A stretch of DNA of 64,000 nucleotides from Alphaproteobacteria bacterium AO1-B. GTDB lineage: Bacteria; Pseudomonadota; Alphaproteobacteria; Rhizobiales; Stappiaceae. The translations under genes and the position numbers were made by a program. This document shows, piece after piece, positions 1 to 8,676 of this stretch; the stretch's first letter is position 1, and each line of letters opens with the position of its first letter. The notes beneath the pieces are model-generated. The model was not told the origin of the DNA and did not search any database. It was given only the letters and a program-made list of their open reading frames with translations. The DNA is taken from NCBI GenBank assembly GCA_001890945.1, contig MLAX01000004.1:558001-622000 (forward strand), read 5' to 3'.

Positions 1-469
1 TTTTGTTGCGGGTTTGATGCTCGCACTCGTGCTCGACGTCTGGCTCGGCGTCGTCGACCGTTACTACTTCCGTTGGCAGTTGCCCTGGCCGGAAACGCTG
101 GCCCGTTATCTGATGATCTGGGCAGCGATGCTCGCTGTGTCCTCCGGTATCGCCCGGCGCGATCATATTGGGCTTACGGCCTTTGTCATGATCTTTCCGG
201 TCTCCGTCAGGCGAATAGTGCTGATCGCGGTGGATCTGCTGTCGCTGGCGCTCTTCCTTTATGTCGCCTGGTACGGAATTGCTTTTGCCCAAAGCGGTGC
301 GCCCCGGCACGCCATGATCTTCGGCATGAGTCTGGCGCCCTTCTATGCGGCGATCCCCGTCTCCGCGGCATTGTGTTCGGTTCAGCTTGTTCTTGTCCTC
401 TTGCGGGATCTCGGTGGTTACCTCGACAAACCCGTGTTTGCCGAACCTGTAATGGAGGACGGCCAATGA
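1..469 (+). CDS. TRAP transporter small permease (DctQ-type), 5' truncated by window edge
   Basis: Small membrane subunit of a tripartite ATP-independent periplasmic (TRAP) solute:sodium symporter. The frame is open from base 2, so the true start lies upstream of the window; about 155 codons are visible against a usual 160-200. Hydrophobic segments alternate with short loops, and the loop reading RRDHIG after the second segment is typical of DctQ proteins. The stop overlaps the start of the large permease gene by four bases (ATGA at 466-469), and the binding protein follows, so a complete QMP set is present. The substrate cannot be read from the sequence; the downstream amino-acid-type enzymes suggest an amino acid or organic acid derivative. 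Confidence 0.88.
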   Translation, partial: FVAGLMLALVLDVWLGVVDRYYFRWQLPWPETLARYLMIWAAMLAVSSGIARRDHIGLTAFVMIFPVSVRRIVLIAVDLLSLALFLYVAWYGIAFAQSGAPRHAMIFGMSLAPFYAAIPVSAALCSVQLVLVLLRDLGGYLDKPVFAEPVMEDGQ

Positions 470-1749
470 TCGTCGCCATCTCATTTGTTGTCCTGATCCT
501 TTTTGGCATGCCGATCGGATTTGCCATTGGTCTTGCCGGTGTCATCGGTCTGATCGATATGGGCGGCGGCTCGTTCCTTGCGATTGGGCCGAGCAAGATC
601 TTCAACGGACTGAACATCTTTCCGTTCCTTGCCATGCCGTTTTTCATTCTGGCCGGTGAGATCATGAACGGGACGGGCATAACAACCCGTTTGGTGAAAC
701 TCGCTCAGGTCCTGGTTGGTCGCTTTCGCGGTGGTCTTGCACACACGAACATGCTGGCATCCGTCTTCTTTGCCGGTCTGACCGGATCTGCAACCGCTGA
801 TGCCGCAGCGTTCGGGCGGACACTCGTTCCGGCCATGGTCAAAGAAGGTTACAAGCGCGATTACGCCTGTGCTGTCACCGCAGCTGGTTCCATAATTGGG
901 CCAACCATTCCGCCATCCGGTCTGATGGTGGTCTATGGTTCGCTTATGGGTGTTTCGATCGCAGGGTTGTTTGCGGCAGGCATCCTTCCGGGACTCGTGA
1001 TATGCGCCGTATGCATGGGCGTCATCGTAGTTGGCGGCAAGCGGGAAAACCTGCCGCAAGCCTTGCGCGGGGCCAGCCTCAAGGAAGTCTGGCAGACATT
1101 CGTCTCCTCCCTGACGGCACTCGCCATGCCAGTTATCATCCTTGGCGGAATTCTTGGCGGTATCGTCACGCCGACAGAGGCAGCTTCCATTGCCGTTGCC
1201 TATGCGCTCTTCATTGGCGCCGTCGTTTACCGCACGCTGACTTTCAAGAACTTCTATTCCATGCTGGTTCGTACTGCACGGATCACCGGTGTCATCTTCG
1301 TCATTATCGCCTTTGCCAGCGTGCTCGGCTGGTGGATGAGCTTTGAACGTATTCCGCAGCTCATGGCGGAGACGGTCCTGAGCCTTTCAGACAACCGGTA
1401 TGCCGTCATCGCCATCATCATCGGCATTTTGCTGGTTGTCGGCATGGTCATGGATATCACCGCAATCCTGATCATCCTAGCGCCAGTGCTTGTACCTTTG
1501 ACCGAGCAGGTTGGTCTCGAGCCGATCCACGCCGGAATCATCTTCGTCCTTGCGCTGAACATTTCGCTGATGACGCCGCCCGTCGGCGCCTGTCTGTTTG
1601 TTCTTTCCTCCGTGACCGGAGAACGCCTGGAACGCATCTCGGTGAAGTTGATGCCGTTCCTGATCGCCGAGGTCGCCATTCTCTTCATCTTCGCTTTCTG
1701 GGAGGACGCCGCCCTGCTCCTGCCCAGACTCCTTGGCTTTGCCAACTAA
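466..1749 (+). CDS. TRAP transporter large permease (DctM-type)
   Basis: Large 12-TM-type subunit (427 aa) that forms the sodium-driven transport channel of the TRAP system. It begins MIVAISFVVLILFGMPIGFA and has family landmarks: the GLTGSATADAAAFG segment, the IGPTIPPSG segment near residue 145, and a C-terminal LNISLMTPPVGACLFV repeat of the same element. Its length matches the family. The ATG start is set by the four-base overlap with the small permease gene. The binding-protein gene follows after 29 bases with a good ribosome binding site (AGAGAGGG). Confidence 0.93.
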   Translation: MIVAISFVVLILFGMPIGFAIGLAGVIGLIDMGGGSFLAIGPSKIFNGLNIFPFLAMPFFILAGEIMNGTGITTRLVKLAQVLVGRFRGGLAHTNMLASVFFAGLTGSATADAAAFGRTLVPAMVKEGYKRDYACAVTAAGSIIGPTIPPSGLMVVYGSLMGVSIAGLFAAGILPGLVICAVCMGVIVVGGKRENLPQALRGASLKEVWQTFVSSLTALAMPVIILGGILGGIVTPTEAASIAVAYALFIGAVVYRTLTFKNFYSMLVRTARITGVIFVIIAFASVLGWWMSFERIPQLMAETVLSLSDNRYAVIAIIIGILLVVGMVMDITAILIILAPVLVPLTEQVGLEPIHAGIIFVLALNISLMTPPVGACLFVLSSVTGERLERISVKLMPFLIAEVAILFIFAFWEDAALLLPRLLGFAN

Positions 1750-1778
1750 CCAAAACAAACACCAGAGAGGGTAATCAC

Positions 1779-2819
1779 ATGAAACGGACTGCATTATCTG
1801 CGGCGCTTGCCGCCACCTTGATCGCCAGCACCGCCTATGCGGACGGAGGCGTTATTCGCTTCGGTCACGATAACAAGACCGACCCGTTTGAAAATCCGGC
1901 CCATGCTTGCACCGCCGTCTTTGACAACCTAGTCACTTCCGGCACCAACGGCAGTGTTTCTGTCGAGGTTTTCGGCTCCAACCAGCTTGGTTCAGCGGCA
2001 GAACATGTTCAGCAGGTGCGTGATGGCCTGCTTCAGGCGACGCTGACCTCTACCGGAGCGCTTGCCAGCTATTATCCGCGCATTGATGTTCTGAACCTGC
2101 CGTTCGCCTTCAACGGAAATGCTGCGACCTATGAAGTCTTTGACGGAGATTTCGGTAAGGCTCTTGCCGCAGACATTGAGGCTGAACTTGGTGATGTTGT
2201 TGTGCTCGGGTTCCCGGACACGGGCGGGTTCTTTGCCGTCACGAACTCGCAGCGCGAGATTGCCAAATTGGCTGACTTTGACGGCATCCGTATTCGCACC
2301 ATGACCTTGCCGTCGCACCAGACTATTGTGAAAGCTCTTGGCGCAGAAGCTTATCCGCTGTCCTGGGGCGAGGTCTATTCTGGCCTGCAAACCGGCGTGA
2401 TTGATGGTCAGATGAACCCGGTCCCGATCATCTCCTTCGCGAACTTCGCAGAGGTTCAGGAATATCTGACGCTAACCAATCATCTGTTCTCGCCGTACAC
2501 GTTCTTGATGAACCGTGCCTTCTACGAGGGCCTGTCCGACAGCGAAAAAGCCACCGTGCATACTGCCGCTGAGAACTGTGTTGCAGCCAGCCGGGGCCTT
2601 TCCCGCATCATTGAAGCTTCCGACCGCGGTCTTGCAGGGCTCGCCGATGACATCAAGGTCACCGCGCTCAGCGATGACCAGCGGGCGGAGATGGCAGCAG
2701 CTACACAGCCGGCATTCGAAACGCATGTCGCAGAGAACCTCGACCCGAAGGCCAATGAGCTGCTGGTGAAGTTCCGCGATGCAGTCAACAAGGCAAACGA
2801 AGCCTCCTATTTGAACTGA
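1779..2819 (+). CDS. TRAP transporter substrate-binding protein (DctP-type)
   Basis: Periplasmic solute-binding protein of the TRAP system, 346 aa. A signal peptide covers about residues 1-21 (MKRTALSAALAATLIASTAYA). The mature part has the DctP pattern: IRFGHD near the N-terminus, a DGIRIRTMTLPSHQTIVKALGA-type segment with the conserved Arg that binds a substrate carboxylate, and the GEVYSGLQTGVIDGQMNP signature near residues 205-225. The ligand is therefore probably a carboxylate. Two hairpins follow the gene, which may separate its message from the downstream enzymes. Confidence 0.92.
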   Translation: MKRTALSAALAATLIASTAYADGGVIRFGHDNKTDPFENPAHACTAVFDNLVTSGTNGSVSVEVFGSNQLGSAAEHVQQVRDGLLQATLTSTGALASYYPRIDVLNLPFAFNGNAATYEVFDGDFGKALAADIEAELGDVVVLGFPDTGGFFAVTNSQREIAKLADFDGIRIRTMTLPSHQTIVKALGAEAYPLSWGEVYSGLQTGVIDGQMNPVPIISFANFAEVQEYLTLTNHLFSPYTFLMNRAFYEGLSDSEKATVHTAAENCVAASRGLSRIIEASDRGLAGLADDIKVTALSDDQRAEMAAATQPAFETHVAENLDPKANELLVKFRDAVNKANEASYLN

Positions 2820-2824
2820 TCGGC

Positions 2825-2879
2825 ACGGCCGGATGGCCGTCTGAAGAACTTGCCGGAGGCCGCCAAATGGTCTCCGGCA
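2825..2879 (+). terminator. Two tandem intercistronic stem-loops after the TRAP binding protein
   Basis: The first hairpin is ACGGCC (2825-2830), loop GGAT, GGCCGT (2835-2840). The second is TGCCGGAG (2851-2858), a 13-base loop, and CTCCGGCA (2872-2879). A T-rich but not uninterrupted tail follows. They sit between the binding-protein stop and the next gene on the same strand, so partial termination or 3' protection of the binding-protein message is more likely than a full stop. Confidence 0.5.
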
Positions 2880-2909
2880 TATAATAATCACCCGGACAGG
2901 ACCCAATCC

Positions 2910-4376
2910 ATGCGGATCTTCTGTGCATCGCTCGCCACAGAGACAAATACGTTTTCGCCTCTGCGGACGGACTTTTCTGACTTCAAACAGAGTTTTTATG
3001 CAGCTCCCGGCGCTCATCCGGAAACGCCAACTCTGTGCAGCGGTGTTTTCCCAGCGCTTCGCCGGGCATCTCAGGACCTTGATTTCGACCTTATAGAGGG
3101 CACTGCCACCTGGGCCGAGCCTGGGGGGCTTTTGAACGCTGGGACCTGGGTCTATTTGCGGGACGAGATCCTGGAGCAGGTCCGTGAAGCCTTGCCGCTG
3201 GATGGCGTTGTTCTGGGCCTGCATGGCGCGATGATCGCAGATGGCTGCACCGATTGCGAAGGTACTCTGCTGGAAGCCGTTCGGGGCATTGTCGGGCCAG
3301 AGACGATCATCGGTGTCACTTTTGATCCGCACAGTCACCTTAGTCAGAAGCGGGTCGACAATGCGGACATCATCACCGTGTTCAAGGAATTCCCGCATAC
3401 GGATTTTGCCGAAACGGGCGAAGCCTGTGTCGCACTTGTTTTGCGAGCCTTGAGGGGCGAAATCAAACCGGTCGTATCCGCCTATGATGTGCGCATGATC
3501 GATATCCTGCCGACCAGTCAGGCTCCAATGCGCGGTTTTGTCGACCGCATGAAAGCGCTGGAAGAAGACGGAACCGTGCTTTCAGTCTCAGCCATTCATG
3601 GGTTCATGGCCGGGGATTCTCCGGACCTTGGTGCCAAGATCGTTGTTGTGACCGACAATGACCGGTCAAAGGGGACCGATATTGCGACGCGTCTGGGCAA
3701 GGAATTGTTTTCCTTCCGAGGGCAGACAAAGCCTCAGTTTTTGACCGCATCGGATGCCTTGGCCAAGGCAGCCAGAGCGGACAAAGGCCCGGTGGTCGTT
3801 GCGGATGTCTGGGATAATCCAGGTGGTGGCGTTGCCGGTGATTCTACTTTGATGTTGCGCGAAGCTATGGCCCAGGACCTCCAATCGGCGGCGTTTGGAA
3901 CCATTTGGGACCCGATGGCCGTGCGGCTCTGTCATGCGGCCGGGGAGGGGGCACGTCTTAACTTGCGATTCGGCGGCAAGACGTCCTCGACCGCTGGCGA
4001 TCCGGTCGACGCTACCGTGACCGTGCTCAAAAACCAGCGGGATGCCGTGCAAAGCTTCGGCACATCGATTGTTCCCCTTGGTGACTGTTCTGTCATCCGG
4101 CTTGGCGGCATCGATGTGGTGCTGAACTCCAATCGCAGTCAGGCATTTTCGCCGGACCTATTCACCAACCTCGGTATCGACATAACAGCCAAAAAAATTC
4201 TGGTGGTGAAGTCGACCAACCACTTCTACGGTGCATTTTCAAAGATTGCGGCGGAGGTACTTTATGCCTCTGTTGACGGTCCTTACCCCAATGACCCCAA
4301 AACGACGCCCTATACCCGTTTGACGCGCCCGCTGTGGCCGATCGTCTCCAACCCCTTCGAAATGGCCCTTGCATGA
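2910..4376 (+). CDS. M81 family (MlrC-like) metallopeptidase
   Basis: Protein of 488 aa with the two-part M81 architecture: an N-terminal DUF1485-type domain and a C-terminal MlrC domain. Visible landmarks are ATETNTFSP near the N-terminus, VLGLHGAM near residue 100, a FDPHSHLS metal-site segment, and DNPGGGVAGDST and STNHFYGAF in the C-terminal half. MlrC itself is a zinc peptidase of linear microcystin; most relatives have unknown substrates and occur beside amino acid transporters, as here. The ATG at 2910 is chosen over in-frame codons upstream because the conserved MRIFCASLATETN begins there and AGGAC lies just ahead. It overlaps the next gene by four bases. Confidence 0.85.
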   Translation: MRIFCASLATETNTFSPLRTDFSDFKQSFYAAPGAHPETPTLCSGVFPALRRASQDLDFDLIEGTATWAEPGGLLNAGTWVYLRDEILEQVREALPLDGVVLGLHGAMIADGCTDCEGTLLEAVRGIVGPETIIGVTFDPHSHLSQKRVDNADIITVFKEFPHTDFAETGEACVALVLRALRGEIKPVVSAYDVRMIDILPTSQAPMRGFVDRMKALEEDGTVLSVSAIHGFMAGDSPDLGAKIVVVTDNDRSKGTDIATRLGKELFSFRGQTKPQFLTASDALAKAARADKGPVVVADVWDNPGGGVAGDSTLMLREAMAQDLQSAAFGTIWDPMAVRLCHAAGEGARLNLRFGGKTSSTAGDPVDATVTVLKNQRDAVQSFGTSIVPLGDCSVIRLGGIDVVLNSNRSQAFSPDLFTNLGIDITAKKILVVKSTNHFYGAFSKIAAEVLYASVDGPYPNDPKTTPYTRLTRPLWPIVSNPFEMALA

Positions 4377-5428
4377 GTTTTGAAGATATCCAAACGCCGA
4401 CAGTTCTCGTTGATCTCGACATCGCCGAGGCAAACATCGACGCTTATCAGGCCTATTGCACGAAACATGGTCTTGCCCTGCGCCCGCATATCAAGACCCA
4501 CAAACTGCCGTTTCTGGCAAAGCGCCAGCTTGAGGCGGGAGCAATTGGCATCACATGCCAAAAGATCAGCGAAGCCGAAGCGATGATCGCGGACGGTGGC
4601 ATTGATGATGTCTTGATCACATTCAATATCCTGGGAGCAGAGAAGCTGGAGCGGCTGAAGGCGCTGGCCGGGACGGTCCGCCTGAGTGTCGTCGCGGATA
4701 ACACTTCAACCGTGAAGGGGTTGTCGGACGCTTTTTCAGACACAGCCAGCGGGCTCACAGTGCTGGTTGAATGCGACACCGGCGCAGAGAGGTGCGGTGT
4801 CACCAGTCCGGAAGCGGCGCGAGATCTGGCGCAAATCATAAACCAGAGCCCCGGCCTCACCTTCGGCGGGCTGATGACCTATCCGCCAGCTGGCAAGGAA
4901 GCAGAGGTGCAGGACTGGCTCACCAAGGCGCGGGACCTGATCGAGGCTGATGGTCTGAAGGTCGCCGTGATCTCGAACGGTGGATCACCTGGAATGTGGC
5001 GGGCGGAAAACGTACCGGGTGCGACCGAGTACCGGATCGGCACATACGTTTACAACGACCGCTCCCTGGTGAGCCGGGGTGTTTGTGACTGGGGCGACTG
5101 CGCTTTGACGGTGCTTGCAACTGTTGTCTCTGTGCCAGCCCCAAACCGGGCCGTCATTGATGCCGGTACTAAGGTCCTGACCTCGGATCTCCTCGGACTG
5201 AACGGCCATGGCCACGTTCTTGGCCGCCCGGACATAACCGTTGATGCCTTGTCGGAAGAGCACGGAGTGCTGCGCGCCGAAACCATTGGCCTTGAGGTGG
5301 GTGACCGGATCCGGATCGTGCCCAATCACGCCTGCGTGGTCAGCAATATGGTGGAAGAGGTTCAGCTTGTCCGAGGTGAACACGGTTTGGGGACTTCCAC
5401 CGTTTCTGCCCGTGGCAAGGTGGTCTGA
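4373..5428 (+). CDS. DSD1 / D-threonine aldolase-like PLP enzyme
   Basis: Fold type III (alanine-racemase-like) PLP enzyme of 351 aa, in the family of metal-dependent D-threonine aldolases, D-serine dehydratases and D-threo-3-hydroxyaspartate dehydratases. The PLP lysine is Lys41 in RPHIKTHK. The C-terminal domain carries the PNHACVVSNM segment, whose His and Cys are the divalent metal ligands of the family. The start is fixed by the ATGA overlap with the M81 gene. Next to a RidA gene, a dehydratase that releases an enamine is an attractive reading, but aldolase activity cannot be excluded. Confidence 0.85.
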   Translation: MSFEDIQTPTVLVDLDIAEANIDAYQAYCTKHGLALRPHIKTHKLPFLAKRQLEAGAIGITCQKISEAEAMIADGGIDDVLITFNILGAEKLERLKALAGTVRLSVVADNTSTVKGLSDAFSDTASGLTVLVECDTGAERCGVTSPEAARDLAQIINQSPGLTFGGLMTYPPAGKEAEVQDWLTKARDLIEADGLKVAVISNGGSPGMWRAENVPGATEYRIGTYVYNDRSLVSRGVCDWGDCALTVLATVVSVPAPNRAVIDAGTKVLTSDLLGLNGHGHVLGRPDITVDALSEEHGVLRAETIGLEVGDRIRIVPNHACVVSNMVEEVQLVRGEHGLGTSTVSARGKVV

Positions 5429-5431
5429 CCT

Positions 5432-6322
5432 ATGGTCGATATACTGTGTATCGGGGAACCGCTTTTTGAACTCAATGAGCAACCGGACGGCTCTTTCTTG
5501 CCCGGGTGCGGCGGAGATGTCTCCAATGTCTGTATCGCGGCAGCGCGCCAGCAGGCTTATGTCGGATTGATCGCCAATATCGGCGCAGACACCTTTGGTG
5601 AAAGCCTTCAGGAAACCTGGCGGCGCGAAGGTGTGTCAACGAAGCACGTAACGTCAAAGCCGGGCGAGGATACTGGGATTTATTTTGTCCAGCATGACGC
5701 GAATGGGCACAAGTTTCTCTACCGCCGAAAGGGCTCGGCTGCATCCCGTATGACTCGAGAAGACATTCCACAATCCGCCATCGCGGACGCTTCGCTGGTT
5801 TATGCCTCGGGCATCAGCCTTGCGGTATCGGATGATATGCGGGACGCCACGCGCCACGCGATTGAAGTCGCTGTCGCAAACGGCCGGACAGTGGCCTTTG
5901 ATCCGAATTTAAGGACCGCGCTCTGGTCGCTGGACGAAGCCCGCGCGGTGACGCATGAGGTCATGAAACACTGCGATATCGCCTTGCCGGGCCTTGAGGA
6001 TGCCCGTGCGCTGACCGGGCACACAAGCCCAGAAGAGATCGTCCGGTTCTACCACAGTCTCGGCGCGCGGATCGTTGTCCTGACGCTCGGTGCGGATGGC
6101 GTTGCCGTCTCTTGCGGGGACGGTGTTCAGACGATCCCGGGTGAAGCCGTGGAGACGGTAGATGCGACCGGTGCCGGAGACTGTTTCAACGGTGTCTTCA
6201 TGGCCGCGTGGCTGCGCTCTGGTAATGCAGTCGAGGCTGCGGCGAATGCCAATCGTGCTGCCGCGCATTCAACCACAGCCTATGGCGCGGTCACCGCGCC
6301 CCGTATGACTCTTTCCTCTTAA
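5432..6322 (+). CDS. PfkB family carbohydrate kinase
   Basis: Ribokinase/PfkB-type sugar kinase of 296 aa. The N-terminal part carries the substrate-side signature around PGCGGDVSNVCIAAARQ, and the C-terminal part has DATGAGDCFNGVF with the catalytic base Asp250 and the GAGD anion hole. It resembles 2-keto-3-deoxygluconate or fructose-type kinases, but the substrate is not determinable. It starts three bases after the preceding stop and belongs to the same operon, which otherwise looks like amino acid metabolism, so its role there is unclear. Confidence 0.87.
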   Translation: MVDILCIGEPLFELNEQPDGSFLPGCGGDVSNVCIAAARQQAYVGLIANIGADTFGESLQETWRREGVSTKHVTSKPGEDTGIYFVQHDANGHKFLYRRKGSAASRMTREDIPQSAIADASLVYASGISLAVSDDMRDATRHAIEVAVANGRTVAFDPNLRTALWSLDEARAVTHEVMKHCDIALPGLEDARALTGHTSPEEIVRFYHSLGARIVVLTLGADGVAVSCGDGVQTIPGEAVETVDATGAGDCFNGVFMAAWLRSGNAVEAAANANRAAAHSTTAYGAVTAPRMTLSS

Positions 6323-6342
6323 ATTAAAAAGGATGCTTGAAC

Positions 6343-6750
6343 ATGAGCCAAGCCACGATTGAACGTTTCGGCGGCGGCAAAACGGGTGCCGGCGGACAAC
6401 CTCTTCCCTTTGCAACAGCCGTACGCGCTGGGGACTTTGTCTTCATTTCCGGTCAGGTGGCCATGAAGGAAAATGGCGAGATCGAACCGGGCGGCGTTGA
6501 AAGCCAGACCAAACGCACCATGGAAAATGTCATCGCAGCGCTCGCGCTTGCGGATTGCACACTCGACGATGTTGTGAAAGTCGGCGTCTGGTTGGACGAC
6601 ACACGAGACTTTTGGACCTTTAACAAGGTTTACGCCAGCTATTTCCCGAATGGCGGCCCGGCCCGCTCAACGGTTCGTTCCCAGCTGATGGTCGACGCAA
6701 AGGTCGAGATCGATGCGGTCGCGTACAAACCGCGCCCAATAGCCGACTGA
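6343..6750 (+). CDS. RidA family enamine/imine deaminase
   Basis: RidA/YjgF/UK114-type protein of 135 aa. These proteins hydrolyse reactive enamines and imines released by PLP enzymes. It has GQPLPFATAVRAGDFVFISGQ near the N-terminus, and GPARSTVRSQLMVDAKVEIDAVA near the end, which includes the conserved Arg that binds the substrate carboxylate. The ATG at 6343 is preferred to the TTG six bases upstream because AAGGA lies at correct spacing. It is the last gene of the plus-strand run and fits clean-up of a dehydratase product. Confidence 0.9.
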   Translation: MSQATIERFGGGKTGAGGQPLPFATAVRAGDFVFISGQVAMKENGEIEPGGVESQTKRTMENVIAALALADCTLDDVVKVGVWLDDTRDFWTFNKVYASYFPNGGPARSTVRSQLMVDAKVEIDAVAYKPRPIAD

Positions 6751-6759
6751 TTTAGAGTG

Positions 6760-6787
6760 GAGACCGGGGCTATCGGCTCCCGGTCTC
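6760..6787 (+). terminator. Bidirectional terminator-like hairpin between convergent genes
   Basis: A perfect 9-bp stem, GAGACCGGG (6760-6768) and CCCGGTCTC (6779-6787), with a 10-base loop. It lies in the 97-base gap between the RidA gene (+) and the carboxymuconolactone-decarboxylase-like gene (-). No long T-run follows, but the position suits termination from both sides. Confidence 0.6.
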
Positions 6788-6847
6788 TCATAAGGTTCAA
6801 TGATCGCGAGAAAGCCGCAGGTTTTCAAACGCGTTTATGCGGCGTTA

Positions 6848-7225
6848 TCAGAGCCCCGCTTCTTCCAGTACTTTCTTGGCCACCCGGAAGCATTCCAAAG
6901 CCTGTGGTACGCCGCAATAGATGCCGATCACATGGATGATGGCGCGGATCTCCTCCTTGGAAACGCCATTGGTGACAGCGCCGCGGCAATGGGTTTCCCA
7001 CTCGGTCATCTTGCCGAGCGCCCCGATCATGGCGAGGTTCATCATGGAGCGAGTCTTGGCGTCGATGACATCATCGCCCCAGCCAAAGCCCCAGCACCAG
7101 GCGGTCATTGCTTCCTGAAAGGGGCGTGTGAAGTCATCAGCGGCCGCAAGGTTCTTCTCCACATACTCCGCGCCAAGGGTTGCCTTGCGTTGCGCAAGTC
7201 CTTTTTCAAATAGATCCTGATCCAT
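6848..7225 (-). CDS. Carboxymuconolactone decarboxylase family protein
   Basis: Small alpha-helical protein of 125 aa in the CMD/AhpD-like superfamily. It resembles 4-carboxymuconolactone decarboxylase: the central WETHCRGAVTNGVSKEEIRAIIHVIGIYCGVPQA segment matches the PcaC-type core. No protocatechuate pathway genes are nearby, so a true PcaC role is doubtful and another decarboxylation or redox role is possible. It is the last gene of the minus-strand operon and its ATG overlaps the aldehyde dehydrogenase stop by one base (TGATG). Confidence 0.85.
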   Translation of the reverse strand: MDQDLFEKGLAQRKATLGAEYVEKNLAAADDFTRPFQEAMTAWCWGFGWGDDVIDAKTRSMMNLAMIGALGKMTEWETHCRGAVTNGVSKEEIRAIIHVIGIYCGVPQALECFRVAKKVLEEAGL

Positions 7226-8676
7226 CAGCCTATCCTGATTGCAATGTTTTTGGTTTGAACGTAGTTGAGCAGGGCCTCGCGGCCCTTTTCCCGGCCATAG
7301 CCGGATTTGCCAAAGCCGCCGAACGGCGTTTCAACCCCGCCCGCGTACCATTCATTGACGAACACCTGACCTGCCCGGAGCTGTCGGGAGGCGCGCATGG
7401 CTCGGTCGACATTGGCAGTGAAGACCCCGGCCACCAGGCCATAGGGTGTACCGTTGGCAATCTCGAGCGCTTCACGTTCGTCCCGTGCTTTCAGAACAGA
7501 CAGCACCGGACCGAAAACTTCATCGCTCGCAATTGTCATGTCAGGTGAAACATCGCTTAGAACCGTCGGCTCGAGAAAATAACCGGGGCGGTTCATGCGC
7601 CGGCCACCGGTCGCGATCCGGGCGCCTTCGCGCTCTGCTTGAGAGACCATGCCTGCCGCCCGCTGGCATTGGCCTTCAGAGATCATCGGACCCATGTTGT
7701 TGCTAAATTCCGGAAACTCGAGACCCGGACCGACCTTGAGGCCTTCCGCCATACCGACGATGCCGTCCACCAACCTGTCATGGATGGCTTCATGGGCAAT
7801 GACGCGGGACATGGCCGAACACACTTGGCCTGCGTTGAAGTAGATGCCCCAGCGGACATCGGAAAGGAAAGCGTCGAGATCGGCGTCATCGTAGACGATC
7901 GCGGCCGATTTCCCTCCAAGTTCAAGTACACAGGGCACAACGTTCCGGGCCGCGGCCGTCGCAATGGCCGAGCCTGTTGCCACTGACCCGGTAAAGACGA
8001 TCTGATTGACGTCAGGATGGGCGGACAAGGCCGCTCCGGCCTCCTTGCCAAGACCGCAGAGGATGTTCAAGACGCCTGCCGGCAGACCGCAGGCAAGGGC
8101 CGCATCTGCAAAATACCGGTTCGTGAGCGGATCGAGTTCCGGTGTCTTGACCACCACAGCAGATCCAACAGCGAGGGCCGCTGAAACAGACCGCGCCGTC
8201 ATCTCCATCGGATAGTTCCACGGAATGATCTGGGCGGAAACGGCAAAAGGCTCGTGGACGGTAAAGTCGAAATACCCGCCGCCCAAAGGGATCGACCGGC
8301 CTTCCATGGTTTCGGCTTGGTTACCGTAGTATTCGAAATACCGGGCTGCGCCCTCGATTTCGAGCTTCGCTTCCCAGAGTGGCTTTCCTGCTTCCCGGGT
8401 CAGGATTGGGGCGATTTCATCGATGCGATCCATAAGGTAATCACCCATTTTGCGGACAATCCGTCCTCGCTCTACAGGGCGAAGATCCATCCACGTGCGG
8501 CTGTCGCTGACCCGTTTGGCCGCCCGAACCGCGCGATCGACGTCAGCGGCATCCGCCAGCGCCTGCTCGGCAAGTTTCTCTCCGGTGCCCGGATCGAGTA
8601 CTTCGAGACGTCCGGCGCCACCGTCCACAAACGCGCCGTCGATGAAGTTTTGCCAGTAAGCTGGTACTTGGGTCAC
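7225..8676 (-). CDS. NAD(P)-dependent aldehyde dehydrogenase
   Basis: Full-length ALDH of 483 aa. Catalytic residues are in place: Asn154 (IPWNYP), Lys177 in the cofactor pocket, Glu252 in LELGGKS and nucleophile Cys286 in FNAGQVCSAMSR. It resembles betaine-aldehyde/gamma-aminobutyraldehyde-type dehydrogenases, but the aldehyde is not determinable. The start is GTG, fixed by the GTGA overlap with the upstream sulfotransferase-like gene. In this operon it may oxidise a semialdehyde from ring opening or formaldehyde from demethylation. Confidence 0.92.
   Translation of the reverse strand: MTQVPAYWQNFIDGAFVDGGAGRLEVLDPGTGEKLAEQALADAADVDRAVRAAKRVSDSRTWMDLRPVERGRIVRKMGDYLMDRIDEIAPILTREAGKPLWEAKLEIEGAARYFEYYGNQAETMEGRSIPLGGGYFDFTVHEPFAVSAQIIPWNYPMEMTARSVSAALAVGSAVVVKTPELDPLTNRYFADAALACGLPAGVLNILCGLGKEAGAALSAHPDVNQIVFTGSVATGSAIATAAARNVVPCVLELGGKSAAIVYDDADLDAFLSDVRWGIYFNAGQVCSAMSRVIAHEAIHDRLVDGIVGMAEGLKVGPGLEFPEFSNNMGPMISEGQCQRAAGMVSQAEREGARIATGGRRMNRPGYFLEPTVLSDVSPDMTIASDEVFGPVLSVLKARDEREALEIANGTPYGLVAGVFTANVDRAMRASRQLRAGQVFVNEWYAGGVETPFGGFGKSGYGREKGREALLNYVQTKNIAIRIG

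Noticed and set aside
6800-7213. Plus-strand open frame of 137 codons after RidA
   Set aside because: It is the reverse of the carboxymuconolactone-decarboxylase-like gene, which has a clear family match and is coupled to the aldehyde dehydrogenase gene.
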